A stretch of 64,000 bases of DNA from Roseibium sediminicola (GCF_023156505.1 NZ_JALNMJ010000001.1:620001-684000); one strand, 5' to 3'. Shown: positions 53,965 through 62,996, numbered from the stretch's first letter. The notes: generated from the letters alone by a model not told the origin. Made by a program: numbers and translations.

Positions 53965-54848
53965 CCCGCGTCTCCGGCCAGATAGGCGTTGCTGAGCGGC
54001 CCGGGCAAATCCAGAGCCTCCAGCTTCGTCTCGAATTCGTCGGCGTTCATGGCACCGTCGAGAAAGCTCCGGAACAGCCTGGCGACGGCAACCATGTCCA
54101 CCGTGTGTGGTGAGAGGCGAAGCCGCTTGACGCCTGAGGCTGTCAGATGTCCGCTGGTAAGTCCGGCGACGTGGCAGGTGTCGGAAAGGGTCTGTATGCC
54201 GTTGGCGGCCAGGAACCGGCGCCCGTCCAACGTCTCCACCAGCATGCCGTCCGGATCCCTGTCACAGACGAACTGGCAGGAATCCTTGCGCAACCCATGT
54301 GTCCTCGCGTGGTAGCAACGCGACGACAACGCCAGCGGCAGCCGGCCGAAGGCAAAGAGTTCGACTTCCACTTCCGGCACCAGCGCGGCGATCTTCTGGG
54401 TCGAGGCGAGCGGCAGCTCCACAGGCGGGCACCAGACAGTCGCGCCGCGGCCAGCCAAGAGGGCAAGGCTCGCCTCGTTATAGATATTGAGGAAAGGCCC
54501 CGCTGTGAAGGCGCGGCCCGAACAGGCCGCCAGCATCGACATATCGTTGATTTCGATCGGCAAATCATAATCCGCCTGCTGGCGCAGGACCTCCCGCTCG
54601 CGTTTGTTGACCGGCTGGGCGAGTGTCGACAGCACCACCCTCTTGCCAGCGGCCGTCAGTCTGTCGATGGCTTCCGGCCAGACCGGATCGGTAAAGGGCA
54701 TGCGTTTGCCGCAAACGACTTCGCCGAGATAGACAACGTCAATCTCCGCCTCGTCCGCGATGCGGCCGTAGAATTCCGTGAGCCTGTCCGCCGGCCAGTT
54801 GAAGAGGCAGGGGCCAAGGGCAAGCTCGATCCGGGTCACGTCCGTCAT
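53937..54848 (-). CDS. ubiV: UbiV, O2-independent ubiquinone hydroxylation protein
   Basis: The 303-residue U32-family protein acts with UbiU in oxygen-independent hydroxylation during ubiquinone synthesis. It has the pattern LALGPCLFNWPADRL near the start, YLGEVVCGKR near residue 40, and the iron-sulfur cysteines in SSRCYHARTHGLRKDSCQFVCD near 174-196. ATG 54848 lies after the ubiU stop; a GTG two codons earlier is possible. The length fits UbiV (about 300), shorter than UbiU. Confidence 0.92.
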   Translation of the reverse strand: MTDVTRIELALGPCLFNWPADRLTEFYGRIADEAEIDVVYLGEVVCGKRMPFTDPVWPEAIDRLTAAGKRVVLSTLAQPVNKREREVLRQQADYDLPIEINDMSMLAACSGRAFTAGPFLNIYNEASLALLAGRGATVWCPPVELPLASTQKIAALVPEVEVELFAFGRLPLALSSRCYHARTHGLRKDSCQFVCDRDPDGMLVETLDGRRFLAANGIQTLSDTCHVAGLTSGHLTASGVKRLRLSPHTVDMVAVARLFRSFLDGAMNADEFETKLEALDLPGPLSNAYLAGDAGWKKTALPV

Positions 54849-54850
54849 GG

Positions 54851-55855
54851 TCACCGCCAGGTCTTCTTGTAGGAACCGGCGGTTTCCCTGCCGCCTTCCG
54901 AAAACGCTTTCAGCGCGGCAATGGCAGGTTTCGGGTCGCCACCGCCGGAAAGACTGTCGACCGCCTTGCGAAAGGCGCTGACGACACCGGCGATATAGGC
55001 CTTGCCGCGCTGCCGACCTTCGATTTTGAGGGCGGTCACTCCGGCTTGGGCGAGATCGCCCAGGAATTCGAAGGCATTGAGGCTGACCGGGTCCTCGAAC
55101 AGATATCCGGTCTTGCCTTCAGCGGAAAACTGCCCCTTGCAAAGCGTCGGGTATCCGGCCGCCTGTCCGGCCTCGAACCTGTCGATGGTGAAGCCGCCGA
55201 GCCGGGCGAGCAGCTTGCCGGATGGGTCTTCGTGGTAGTCGACATGATCGGGCGGCGAACAGACGCCGGTAAGGTTCGGTGACTTGCCGGTGGCATAGGA
55301 GGAGAGCGAACAGCGTCCCTCCGTCATCACGCAGAGCCCGCCGAAAACGAAGACCTCCATCTCCACCTCGATCTCCTTGTTCAGCGCCGCGATCTCGGGC
55401 ACGGACAGCACCCTCGGCAGCACCACCCGCTTGACGCCGAAGGTCTCCGCATAGAACCGGATCGCCTCCGGTGTGTTGGCGGCGGCCTGGACGGAGAGAT
55501 GAAGTCTCAGGTCTGGATGATTGCTGGCGGCATGGTCAAGCACGGCAAGATCGGCCGCAATGATGGCATCGGCGCCGCAGCGCGCCGCCGTATCGACGGC
55601 TTCTGTCCATAGGCCGACACTTCCGGCCCGGGCAAAGGTGTTGATGGCAACCAGAACCTTCGATCCCTTGCGGTGCGCGTGGTCGACGCCGTCGGCAAGG
55701 TCTTCCCGCGTGAAATTGAGGCCGGGGAAGTTCCGCGCGTTGGTCTCATTGGCGAACCCGCAATAAATGGCATCCGCACCGGCATCGGCGGCGGCGCGCA
55801 GGGCAGCGGGCGTTCCCGCCGGACAGACAAGCTCCATCGGTCTTGTCCCGGTCAT
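54851..55855 (-). CDS. ubiU: UbiU, O2-independent ubiquinone hydroxylation protein
   Basis: The 334-residue U32-family partner of UbiV has the start MELVCPAGTPAALRAAADAGADAIYCGF, the segment RNFPGLNFTREDL near residue 36 and the four-cysteine iron-sulfur set GGLCVMTEGRCSL, TGVCSPP and PTLCKGQF between about residues 171 and 238. ATG 55855 overlaps the ubiT stop (ATGA); ATG 55837 is an alternative six codons later. The complex makes hydroxyl groups on the ring from a donor other than O2, so quinone can be made during denitrification. Confidence 0.93.
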   Translation of the reverse strand: MTGTRPMELVCPAGTPAALRAAADAGADAIYCGFANETNARNFPGLNFTREDLADGVDHAHRKGSKVLVAINTFARAGSVGLWTEAVDTAARCGADAIIAADLAVLDHAASNHPDLRLHLSVQAAANTPEAIRFYAETFGVKRVVLPRVLSVPEIAALNKEIEVEMEVFVFGGLCVMTEGRCSLSSYATGKSPNLTGVCSPPDHVDYHEDPSGKLLARLGGFTIDRFEAGQAAGYPTLCKGQFSAEGKTGYLFEDPVSLNAFEFLGDLAQAGVTALKIEGRQRGKAYIAGVVSAFRKAVDSLSGGGDPKPAIAALKAFSEGGRETAGSYKKTWR

Positions 55856-56409
55856 GACAGGTGCCGGGCACTGCCTGCGGCGGGCTTGGATTTCTGCGCA
55901 TAGGCGCGCACCTGGCCGAGCAGCCGGTCGCTGAGCGCGTTCACCCAATCGGCGGAGCGTCCGCCGAGACCGAAAAAGGCGCCCGGTGTCAGGTCCGCTT
56001 CTTCCAGCGTGTTGCGCAGGGCGAGCACGTGTTCGGTCCGTCCCTCGATGCGGAGATCGCGGCTGAAGAACAGGGCGTCGCCGTCGTAGGTACCGTCCAG
56101 CAGTCCCAGCAGCACAAGGAAAGGGGCCCGCACGATTGCGGACGCGTCGCCGATCCGGCTCTTGTCGCAGATCCGGACACGCGACGTGTCAGGATCCAGA
56201 GACAGCAGGAAGGCATGCGGCAGGTCATCCGGCACGATGGCGATCGGCACCCGCACAACATCCCCGAGCCGGCGGATCAGATCCGGCCGGCGCGCGACGA
56301 GGCGCCTGGTCAGCGTCGACAGCAAGGCTTCCATCGGTGGTTTCGGCAAGGGAGAGATGAGAGTGGAAACGAGGGGCGGCAGGCTTTCGGAGGAGGGGTG
56401 TGTTTGCAT
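55852..56409 (-). CDS. ubiT: UbiT, SCP2-like accessory factor for O2-independent ubiquinone synthesis
   Basis: The 185-residue protein is an SCP2 sterol-carrier-like domain protein with VPIAIVPDDLPHAFLLSLDP near residue 53, and the core strands DASAIVRAPFLVLLGLLDGTYDGDALFFSRDLRIEG (about 88-123). UbiT resembles UbiJ and is thought to bind the lipid quinone precursors during O2-independent synthesis. It heads ubiT-U-V on the minus strand and faces ubiD across a shared Fnr-type palindrome. Confidence 0.9.
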   Translation of the reverse strand: MQTHPSSESLPPLVSTLISPLPKPPMEALLSTLTRRLVARRPDLIRRLGDVVRVPIAIVPDDLPHAFLLSLDPDTSRVRICDKSRIGDASAIVRAPFLVLLGLLDGTYDGDALFFSRDLRIEGRTEHVLALRNTLEEADLTPGAFFGLGGRSADWVNALSDRLLGQVRAYAQKSKPAAGSARHLS

Positions 56410-56462
56410 CCGGATCTCACTTTCTGTGGCCAGACCCTAATCCGGTTGCCACCGCCGCCATC

Positions 56463-56476
56463 TTGACAATTGTCAA
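56463..56476. promoter_or_regulatory. Perfect palindromic Fnr/Dnr-type box between ubiT and ubiD
   Basis: TTGACAATTGTCAA is a perfect 14-bp palindrome. Activation at the usual spacing gives leaders of about 19 bases for ubiT and 55 bases for ubiD, so one site may serve both divergent units. Confidence 0.8.
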
Positions 56477-56565
56477 GGTGGGGGCTGGCCGTTCTGACGA
56501 TATCGCCGGACATCCCGAAAGCGCGTTTCAAGGCGCGTTGCCCTATTCCAGCAGACGAGCAGTCC

Positions 56566-58074
56566 ATGACCGGCCGCGACTTGCCTCCATTCCCCAACTT
56601 GCGGAAATTCCTAGGTTTTCTGGACCGGCAGGAAGAGCTGAAGGCATTGCAGGCACCGGTCGATCTGCATCTGGAGGCCACCGCCCTGCATCGCAAGGTG
56701 ATCGGCGCAGCCGGTCCGGCCGTGCTTCTCTCCAATCCCGTCCGTGCGGGCAGGGGCGGTTTTGCCGCACCCCTCCTGATCAATCTTTTTGGCACGGCAA
56801 AGCGGGTCGCGAATGGGCTCGGACTGCAGCCGGAGAACCTGCCGGATCTCGGGACCTTCCTGGCCTCGCTGCGCAGCCCGCAGCCGCCGGCGTCCTGGCG
56901 GGACGCCCGCAAGCTGTTCCCGATAGCCAAGGCAGGGCTCAATGCCCGGCCGAAGATCGTTGGCCCTGCAAAGGAGCTGTGCAGCGTCGACCCGGATCTG
57001 GCGCAATTGCCGGTTCAGACCTGCTGGCCCGGCGATGCCGGACCGCTGATCACCTGGGGCATGGTCGTCACCCGTGCACCGGGCAAGGACGATCCGCGGA
57101 GCTACAATCTCGGCATCTACCGTATTCAAGTGCTGGACCGCGACCGGGCGATCCTGCGCTGGCTGCCGTTTCGCGGCGGGGCGCAGCATCATCGGCAGTG
57201 GCTTGCTGGCGGAGGCCCGATGCCGGTTGCCGTTGTCATCGGCTGCGATCCCGCAACCCTGCTTGCCTCCGTCATTCCAGCGCCGGGCAATGTCAGTGAA
57301 CTTGCCCTGGCCGGCATTTTTAACGGAAGGCCGGCACGCCTGGTGCCCTGCGACAGCATCGACCTGCATGTCCCGGCAAGTGCGGAGATCGTTCTGGAGG
57401 GCGAGGTGTGGCCCGGCGAGACGGAGCTGGAAGGCCCCTTCGGTGACCATACCGGCTATTACAATGAAGCCGCGCCCTATCCCGTTTTCCGGCTCACGGG
57501 CATGAAGATACGCCGGGGGGCGGTTTATCTCTCCACCTTTACCGGCCGGTCGCCCGACGAGCCGTCGGTGATCGGCGAAGCCATGCTGGACATCTTCCGC
57601 CCGCTGCTGCGCCAGGCGATCCCGGAAATCCTGGATGTCTATTTGCCGCCGGCGACCTGTTCCTACCGGGTGGCGGTGCTGAAGATCGACAAGTCCTATC
57701 CCGGTCAGGTCCGCCGCGCGATGATGGGCTTCTGGTCTCTGCTGCCGCAATTCTCCATGACCAAATATGTGATCGCCGTCGATCCGGATATCGATATCCG
57801 CAATTGGGATGAGGTCATGTGGGCGGTCGCCACACGGTCCGATCCGGAGCGTGACCTGCTGGTCCTGACCGACACGCCGGTTGACCAGCTCGATTTCGCG
57901 AGCCCGCGTGAAGGCCTTGGCGGCAAGCTCGGCATCGACGCGACCATCAAGATCGGCGCGGAAACATCTCGCGCCTTTGCCGAGAAGCTGATCATGCCGT
58001 TGGCTCTGGAAGAACAGGCCGAACGGCTTTTCGCGCTGCTACAGCCGGCCGGAATCCCGGAGCCCCTGTCATGA
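56566..58074 (+). CDS. ubiD: UbiD-family decarboxylase
   Basis: The 502-residue protein is a prenylated-FMN-dependent decarboxylase. It has the FLDRQEELKAL start, the cofactor-region segments NLGIYRIQVLDRDRAILRWL near residue 182 and GPFGDHTGYYNEAAPYPVFRLTG near 288 with catalytic glutamate, and HHRQW near 206. UbiD removes the carboxyl group of the polyprenyl hydroxybenzoate in ubiquinone synthesis. ATG 56566 fits the family; an upstream in-frame TTG at 56470 would overlap the palindrome. It is followed by ubiX with a 4-bp overlap. Confidence 0.92.
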   Translation: MTGRDLPPFPNLRKFLGFLDRQEELKALQAPVDLHLEATALHRKVIGAAGPAVLLSNPVRAGRGGFAAPLLINLFGTAKRVANGLGLQPENLPDLGTFLASLRSPQPPASWRDARKLFPIAKAGLNARPKIVGPAKELCSVDPDLAQLPVQTCWPGDAGPLITWGMVVTRAPGKDDPRSYNLGIYRIQVLDRDRAILRWLPFRGGAQHHRQWLAGGGPMPVAVVIGCDPATLLASVIPAPGNVSELALAGIFNGRPARLVPCDSIDLHVPASAEIVLEGEVWPGETELEGPFGDHTGYYNEAAPYPVFRLTGMKIRRGAVYLSTFTGRSPDEPSVIGEAMLDIFRPLLRQAIPEILDVYLPPATCSYRVAVLKIDKSYPGQVRRAMMGFWSLLPQFSMTKYVIAVDPDIDIRNWDEVMWAVATRSDPERDLLVLTDTPVDQLDFASPREGLGGKLGIDATIKIGAETSRAFAEKLIMPLALEEQAERLFALLQPAGIPEPLS

Positions 58075-58664
58075 ACCGCTCCAGACGCCTCATTCTCGGA
58101 ATTTCCGGCGCTTCCGGTGCGGTCATCGCACTTGAACTGTTGCGCCTCGCGAGATCCCTTGGCATCGAGACCTTCGTCACGGTGACCAAGGGCGCTGAAC
58201 TGACCATCCAACACGAATTGGGGGACGAAGCGCGCGGCGAGATCCGTGGGCTGGCGACCGGGGAATACGCCATGGCGGAGCTCGGCGCACCGATTGCCAG
58301 TGGTTCCTATCCCATGGGGGCAATGATCGTCGCCCCCTGTTCCATGCGCAGCCTGGCCGCCATTGCCTACGGCACCGGCGAGGGGCTGCTGGCGCGCGCG
58401 GCGGATGTCACGCTGAAGGAACGCCGCCGCCTCGTCCTGCTCGCGCGGGAAGCACCGCTTCATGAAGGCCACCTGGAAGCGATGCTCAAGGTGACGCGCA
58501 TGGGCGCCATCGTCTTGCCGCCCGTGCCGCCCTTTTATGCCGGCCTTTCCAGCCTTGAGGACATGACACGCCAGATTGCCGCCCGTGCATTGGCGACTGC
58601 GGGTTTCGATCCGGGTGACAGTCTGCGCCCGTGGCAGGGCCTGACGGGTTCGGCCACCGACTGA
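58071..58664 (+). CDS. ubiX: UbiX, flavin prenyltransferase
   Basis: The 197-residue enzyme makes the prenylated FMN that UbiD needs. It has the N-terminal ILGISGASGAVIALELLRLARSLG segment, GSYPMGAMIVAPCSMRSLAAIAYG near residue 78, RRLVLLAREAPLHEGHLEAM near 120 and VLPPVPPFYAG near 145. The length is typical. It overlaps ubiD by 4 bp (ATGA), so the two enzymes are made together. Confidence 0.95.
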   Translation: MNRSRRLILGISGASGAVIALELLRLARSLGIETFVTVTKGAELTIQHELGDEARGEIRGLATGEYAMAELGAPIASGSYPMGAMIVAPCSMRSLAAIAYGTGEGLLARAADVTLKERRRLVLLAREAPLHEGHLEAMLKVTRMGAIVLPPVPPFYAGLSSLEDMTRQIAARALATAGFDPGDSLRPWQGLTGSATD

Positions 58665-58748
58665 GCCAGCGTACCGGGGGCTATCTCCTTGCGCACTGCG
58701 CCGCCTCTGCCTTGCAATTGAAATTCATTCGCAAAAAGTGGACGCGGA

Positions 58749-58762
58749 TTGACGAAAGTCAA
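58749..58762. promoter_or_regulatory. Fnr/Dnr-type box upstream of the DUF454-feoAB unit
   Basis: TTGACGAAAGTCAA has both half sites, 55 bp before the DUF454 start at 58811. It suggests that ferrous iron uptake is part of the anaerobic regulon. Confidence 0.75.
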
Positions 58763-58810
58763 AACCAGACCTCCGGTCGCTGGATAAACATGAGGCTGTC
58801 ATTCCAGTTA

Positions 58811-59242
58811 ATGAGGTTCCCCTTGAAATCGGCCCTGAACTTTGTTGCCCCGCCGTTGGGACGCATCCTCTGGTGGTCGCTCGGGTTGCTGGCGCTCGGA
58901 CTTGGCGGCCTGGGTGCTTTTTTGCCTGTCCTGCCGACAACGCCCTTCGTTCTTCTTGCCGTCTTTGCCTTTGGCAAGAGTGCGCCGGACCTGCAGAAGA
59001 AACTGGAAGAGAGCCGGATGTTCGGTCCGGCGATTGCGGACTGGCGTGCGGCTGGCGCCATTGCCTCGCGTTTCAAAGTGCTCGCTGTCGCAATGATGGC
59101 CGGTGCCCTGGGACTCAGCCTTGCGCTGTCCTTGCCAGTCACCGTGCTGGCCGTGCAGGTCGCCTGCATGACCGCTGCGGCGGTCTTCGTTCTCAGCCGT
59201 CCAAATGCCGCCCGGTCTCCAACCGATCAAAGTGAGTGCTGA
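58811..59242 (+). CDS. DUF454 (YbaN-like) inner-membrane protein
   Basis: The 143-residue protein has the DUF454 pattern LGLLALGLGGLGAFLPVLPTTPFVLLAVFAFGKSAPDLQ (about residues 22-60), followed by a cytoplasmic-type segment and two more hydrophobic segments (about 90-130). Function is unknown; family members often sit with iron or heme genes. ATG 58811 is preferred because the start point expected from the box at 58749 is near 58797; ATG 58790, seven codons earlier, is less suited. It precedes feoA by 1 bp. Confidence 0.75.
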   Translation: MRFPLKSALNFVAPPLGRILWWSLGLLALGLGGLGAFLPVLPTTPFVLLAVFAFGKSAPDLQKKLEESRMFGPAIADWRAAGAIASRFKVLAVAMMAGALGLSLALSLPVTVLAVQVACMTAAAVFVLSRPNAARSPTDQSEC

Positions 59243-59243
59243 C

Positions 59244-59630
59244 ATGACACAAAATGCGTTTCAGGCCTTGCCAGAGGCAAGCAAGCGTAGGGAGAGAGGG
59301 GTGCCTGACGGTAACGCGGCGCTGACCCTGGCATCGGCGGTGCCTGCAAGGACCTATCACGTCATGTCTCTCGGCGAGACACGCATGGCCCAATTGGAAC
59401 TTCTGTCGGCGGGACTGGCACCGGGTGCTGTGGTCAATCTGCTCCGAGGGGAGGGGGGGCGGCCACGTATCGTCGCCTGCGGCGGTATCCGCGCCGCCAT
59501 CGATGCGGATCTTGCCACGAGCATAAGGCTGGCGCCTTGCGGCAGCGATTGTGGTTGCGCCCATGAACTCCGGTGCACCGTGGTAAAGGAAACAGACGCC
59601 GGTGGCGCGGATGCCGGGGAGACAAACTGA
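59244..59630 (+). CDS. feoA: FeoA-like protein with N- and C-terminal extensions
   Basis: The 128-residue protein contains an SH3-like FeoA domain (about residues 35-100: YHVMSLGETRMAQLELLSAGLAPGAVVNLLR and a later core). FeoA is usually about 75-85 residues, so this copy has a 30-residue N-terminal extension and a cysteine-rich tail (APCGSDCGCAHELRC). FeoA assists FeoB in ferrous iron uptake. Its stop overlaps the feoB start (TGATG). The tail cysteines might bind iron or form a cluster. Confidence 0.85.
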   Translation: MTQNAFQALPEASKRRERGVPDGNAALTLASAVPARTYHVMSLGETRMAQLELLSAGLAPGAVVNLLRGEGGRPRIVACGGIRAAIDADLATSIRLAPCGSDCGCAHELRCTVVKETDAGGADAGETN

Positions 59631-62008
59631 TGGGATGCTCCAGCTGCGCCGCGTCCGGCTGTATTAAGCGGGAGATCCTGCCCTGCGCGCCGGCGCAATA
59701 CCGGGTGTTCCTGCTCGGGCCGGCCAATTCAGGCAAGTCGACGCTCTTCAACATGCTGACCGGTTCGCGGCAAACGATCGGCAACTGGCCCGGCGTGACC
59801 GTCGACCGCAAGAGCGGTACGGCGGAGATACAGGGGCTGGCTGTCGAGTTTGTCGACCTTCCCGGCATTTCCAGCCTGTCGGCGCCGCAGGCCGAACGCA
59901 TCGACGAACGGGTTGCCCGCGACGCCCTGACCAACGTGCCGCACGATGCGCTGCTCATTGCCGTCGATCTCTCCGCGCCGCACCGGGGGCTTTCCATGCT
60001 GTTGCAGGCGCGCGGCAACGGCGTTCCGGTGATCGCGGTCCTGACCAAGGCCGACTGCTGGACCGCCGCCGCCGTGGACAATGCGGCTGCGATCCTCACG
60101 CAAGAGCTCGGCGTTCCCGCGGTACCCGTCTCCGGCCGCACTCTGGCCGGTCTCGACCAACTACATGCAGCGCTCGTGGCCTGCCTGCAGGCGCGGGAAG
60201 GCCTTTCTGTGATTCCGGCCTCGACGGCTTTGCCCGCCAGGGTCGCAAGCGCGCTGGAAAAGATGCGGCAGGCGCTGGAGGGAGGCCCGGAATACGAGAA
60301 CGCCAACACCCTCGCCGTCGCCCGCCGCCTGATGGAGCGGGACTGGCTGACCGAACGGCGCGCCAACGCGGATTTGCTCAAGATCCGTGACGGGCTTCTG
60401 GATGAGGCAGGGCCAGTGGATGGCGTTCCTGCCGATCAATACCTGACGGACGCACCGCTGGCGGAAGCGTCTGCCCTGGTCCGGCGCATCGACATGCCGG
60501 CGCCTGTCGGGCGCAGGTTCCTGTCCGACCGGATCGACCGGATTGCCCTGTCGCCCTTGTTCGGCCCGGCGCTCTTTCTCGGCGTGATGTATGTCCTGTT
60601 TTTCCTGACCATCAACGTCTCCGGTGTTTTCATCGATCTGTTCGACGGTCTCGGCCAGGCCGCCTTCGTCGAGACCCCGGCATTGCTGTTCCATTGGCTG
60701 GGTTTATCCGGAAGTGCCGCGGATGTTGCGGTCGGGGCGGTCGGCACCGGCATTCAAACGGTCGGGACGTTTGTGCCCGTGGTCGGTTTCCTGTTCCTGT
60801 GCCAGATTTTCCTGGAGGAGAGCGGCTACATGACCCGCGCCGCGGTCGTCGCCGACAGGCTGATGCGCCGCCTCGGTCTTTCCGGCCGGGCCTTCCTGCC
60901 GCTGGTGCTCGGTTTCGGCTGCACCATCCCGGCGGTTCTGGCAACCCGCACGCTCGACACACGCGCGGAACGGATCCTCACCTCCATGATGGCGCCGTTC
61001 ATGTCCTGCGGCGCGCGCCTGCCGGTCTATGCGCTTTTTGCGGCCGCCTTTTTCCCGGTGGGCGGTCAGAATGTGGTGTTCGCGCTTTATCTCATCGGCA
61101 TTGCCGCGGCTCTCTTCACCGGCTGGATGCTGGCGCCGAGACTGACGCTGCAACGGCCACGTCCGCTGGCGATCGAACTGCCGATCTATCAGATGCCGCC
61201 GCTGTCGCGCGTTTTACGCCTTTGCTGGGCCCGCATCCGTCAGTTCGTTGCCGAGGCCGGCAAGACCATCGTCATCGTCGTGGCGCTGCTGTCCTTCCTG
61301 AATTCGGTCGGGCCGGACGGCAGCTTCGGCAACGAGGACAATGGCACGTCGATCCTGGCGCTGACCGCGCGCCAGGTGACGCCGGTGCTGGAACCGATGG
61401 GTGTCCGCGCCGACAACTGGCCGGCGGCGGTGGGCCTCTTTACCGGCATGTTCGCGAAGGAAACCGTGGTTGGCACGCTGCAGGCGCTCTATGCCGCCGC
61501 GGAGCCTGCCGACGACGCAGCACCGCGTCCGCTTGAAACCGCGGAAACCGCCTTGCGGACACTCGGTGCGTCGGCAGCGGGCCTCGCAAGTGCCCTGCTG
61601 GACCCGCTTGGTCTTGATGTCGGCGATATTTCCAGCTTCGAAATCGCCGCCTCCGAACAGGACGTTCCCGCCACCGTCTTTGCGGAAATGAACCGCAACT
61701 TCGGCAGCAAGGCCGCCGCCTTCGCCTATTTGCTGGCGGTGCTGCTCTATATCCCCTGCGTCGCGACACTCTCGGCCATCGCCCGGGAAATCGGCGCCTG
61801 GTGGGCTGCCTTTGCGGCCGGCTGGACCACGATCGTTGCCTATGCTGGGGCCACCATCGCCTACCAGGCGGGCACATTCGCACAGCATCCCGAAGCGTCC
61901 ATCGGCTGGTTAGCGGGAATGGGTTTATTGATATTGCTGATCTTCGCCGTCGCAAGATGCGCCGGCAGAGCAGGGCCGCATTGGACAACAGTATTGTTCC
62001 GGACCTGA
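59630..62008 (+). CDS. feoB: FeoB, ferrous iron transport GTPase/permease
   Basis: The 792-residue protein has an N-terminal G domain: P-loop GPANSGKST near residue 30, switch region GNWPGVTVDRKSG near 50, DLPGISSL near 80 and TKAD near 140 where NKxD is common. Two FeoB membrane cores follow with GCTIPAVLATRTLDTRAERILTSMMAPFMSCGARLPVY near 440-475. It imports Fe2+. The start has an extra cysteine-rich segment MGCSSCAASGC. The length is close to the family's usual size. It ends the DUF454-feoA-feoB unit. Confidence 0.95.
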   Translation: MGCSSCAASGCIKREILPCAPAQYRVFLLGPANSGKSTLFNMLTGSRQTIGNWPGVTVDRKSGTAEIQGLAVEFVDLPGISSLSAPQAERIDERVARDALTNVPHDALLIAVDLSAPHRGLSMLLQARGNGVPVIAVLTKADCWTAAAVDNAAAILTQELGVPAVPVSGRTLAGLDQLHAALVACLQAREGLSVIPASTALPARVASALEKMRQALEGGPEYENANTLAVARRLMERDWLTERRANADLLKIRDGLLDEAGPVDGVPADQYLTDAPLAEASALVRRIDMPAPVGRRFLSDRIDRIALSPLFGPALFLGVMYVLFFLTINVSGVFIDLFDGLGQAAFVETPALLFHWLGLSGSAADVAVGAVGTGIQTVGTFVPVVGFLFLCQIFLEESGYMTRAAVVADRLMRRLGLSGRAFLPLVLGFGCTIPAVLATRTLDTRAERILTSMMAPFMSCGARLPVYALFAAAFFPVGGQNVVFALYLIGIAAALFTGWMLAPRLTLQRPRPLAIELPIYQMPPLSRVLRLCWARIRQFVAEAGKTIVIVVALLSFLNSVGPDGSFGNEDNGTSILALTARQVTPVLEPMGVRADNWPAAVGLFTGMFAKETVVGTLQALYAAAEPADDAAPRPLETAETALRTLGASAAGLASALLDPLGLDVGDISSFEIAASEQDVPATVFAEMNRNFGSKAAAFAYLLAVLLYIPCVATLSAIAREIGAWWAAFAAGWTTIVAYAGATIAYQAGTFAQHPEASIGWLAGMGLLILLIFAVARCAGRAGPHWTTVLFRT

Positions 62009-62546
62009 AAGACAAACCACAGATCAAAGCGTTCGCAGCGGCGAAGCCCTGGTCGAGCCGGCACTGGAAAGACTGTTTCAGCGGCAATGTGTTTGCGCTC
62101 TGCCATCTCCCAGGACGGCTCGCGATGCCCCGGCGGCGACAGAAGGCACAGAGTTGCGCGTTATCGAAGCGAAGTTTCGTCGAATCTTGTCAAATGTGAT
62201 TGGTGCTGCCGGAGAGATTTGAAAACTGGTGACTCGGCTTTGAAATGGCAGGTTTCTGATCTTTTAAAGTCTCTTTCTCTCGCAGTGTGTCGGTTGATTG
62301 TGTCGGTAAATGTGTTGTGGATTCCAGCCTCGCCTGGTCTGCCGACGTTCGGCTTTCGTTGAGCTGCTCGAAATCCGACGAATGCCGTTCATAGGTTATG
62401 CTCCGTTGAGTATCTCAGCGGTTCATTGAATTCTTCATCATGTGCCAAGAGACTGCAATTAAACAGAAATATGCTACGCGAGGCTTGACAGGTTTAGTGC
62501 TCATGTTCAACAACCGGAAGAGGAATGATCTAACCGGGGAGCTAAA
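62009..62546. other. Intergenic stretch without a gene
   Basis: This 538-bp stretch after feoB grows steadily poorer in GC. I see no convincing open frame with a ribosome site, no tRNA and no clear terminator. It may contain decayed sequence at the edge of a transferred segment. Confidence 0.45.
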
Positions 62547-62939
62547 TTGAGATCGCTTTTTATTGTAGCAATTGCCTTCATCCTTGCCGGATGCCAAACC
62601 TCAGCCGAACTTCAGGCAGCTATTGACCAGGCCAAGCCGGTTCCAGCTTCGACTAAAACACAAATTGTTGACGCGGCGCGCGATTACCTTGTCGATCCCT
62701 ATTCAGTTCGAGATGCAGAAATATCATACATGCAATTAAACAAGCACAGCGGGTTGCACTGGCTATGTGTTAAAGCAAACTCAAAAAATAGATTGGGCGG
62801 CTACGCTGGGCGGCAAGCAGTAGAGATTACCGTCCGTGATGGAAAGCTATATGGATACCTGGTGAATAGCGCAGCATGTAACAATTCAGCGCTGAGATGG
62901 CAGCCATTTCCAAAACTAGAGGCACTGAGAAGCATTTAA
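62547..62939 (+). CDS. Small lipoprotein with TTG start, unrecognised
   Basis: The 130-residue protein starts with TTG (62547) after GGGGAG, giving a lipoprotein signal MRSLFIVAIAFILAGC with the lipobox LAGC. The mature part is polar with few strands, a pattern of repeated Gln and Lys, and two cysteines late in the chain (LHWLCVKA and SAACNN). I do not recognise the family. The gene is lower in GC than the denitrification island and lies beside a recombinase gene, so it may have been gained by transfer. A shared hairpin follows it. Confidence 0.65.
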   Translation: MRSLFIVAIAFILAGCQTSAELQAAIDQAKPVPASTKTQIVDAARDYLVDPYSVRDAEISYMQLNKHSGLHWLCVKANSKNRLGGYAGRQAVEITVRDGKLYGYLVNSAACNNSALRWQPFPKLEALRSI

Positions 62940-62996
62940 CGTCCTCATGTGTTGCGAGCAGAAGCTGCAAACGCTTTGGGGTTCGCATGGCGCAAT

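Noticed and set aside
62009-62546. tRNA gene as attachment site for the recombinase region
   Set aside because: I looked for cloverleaf-like arms and a CCA-type end in this stretch and found none.
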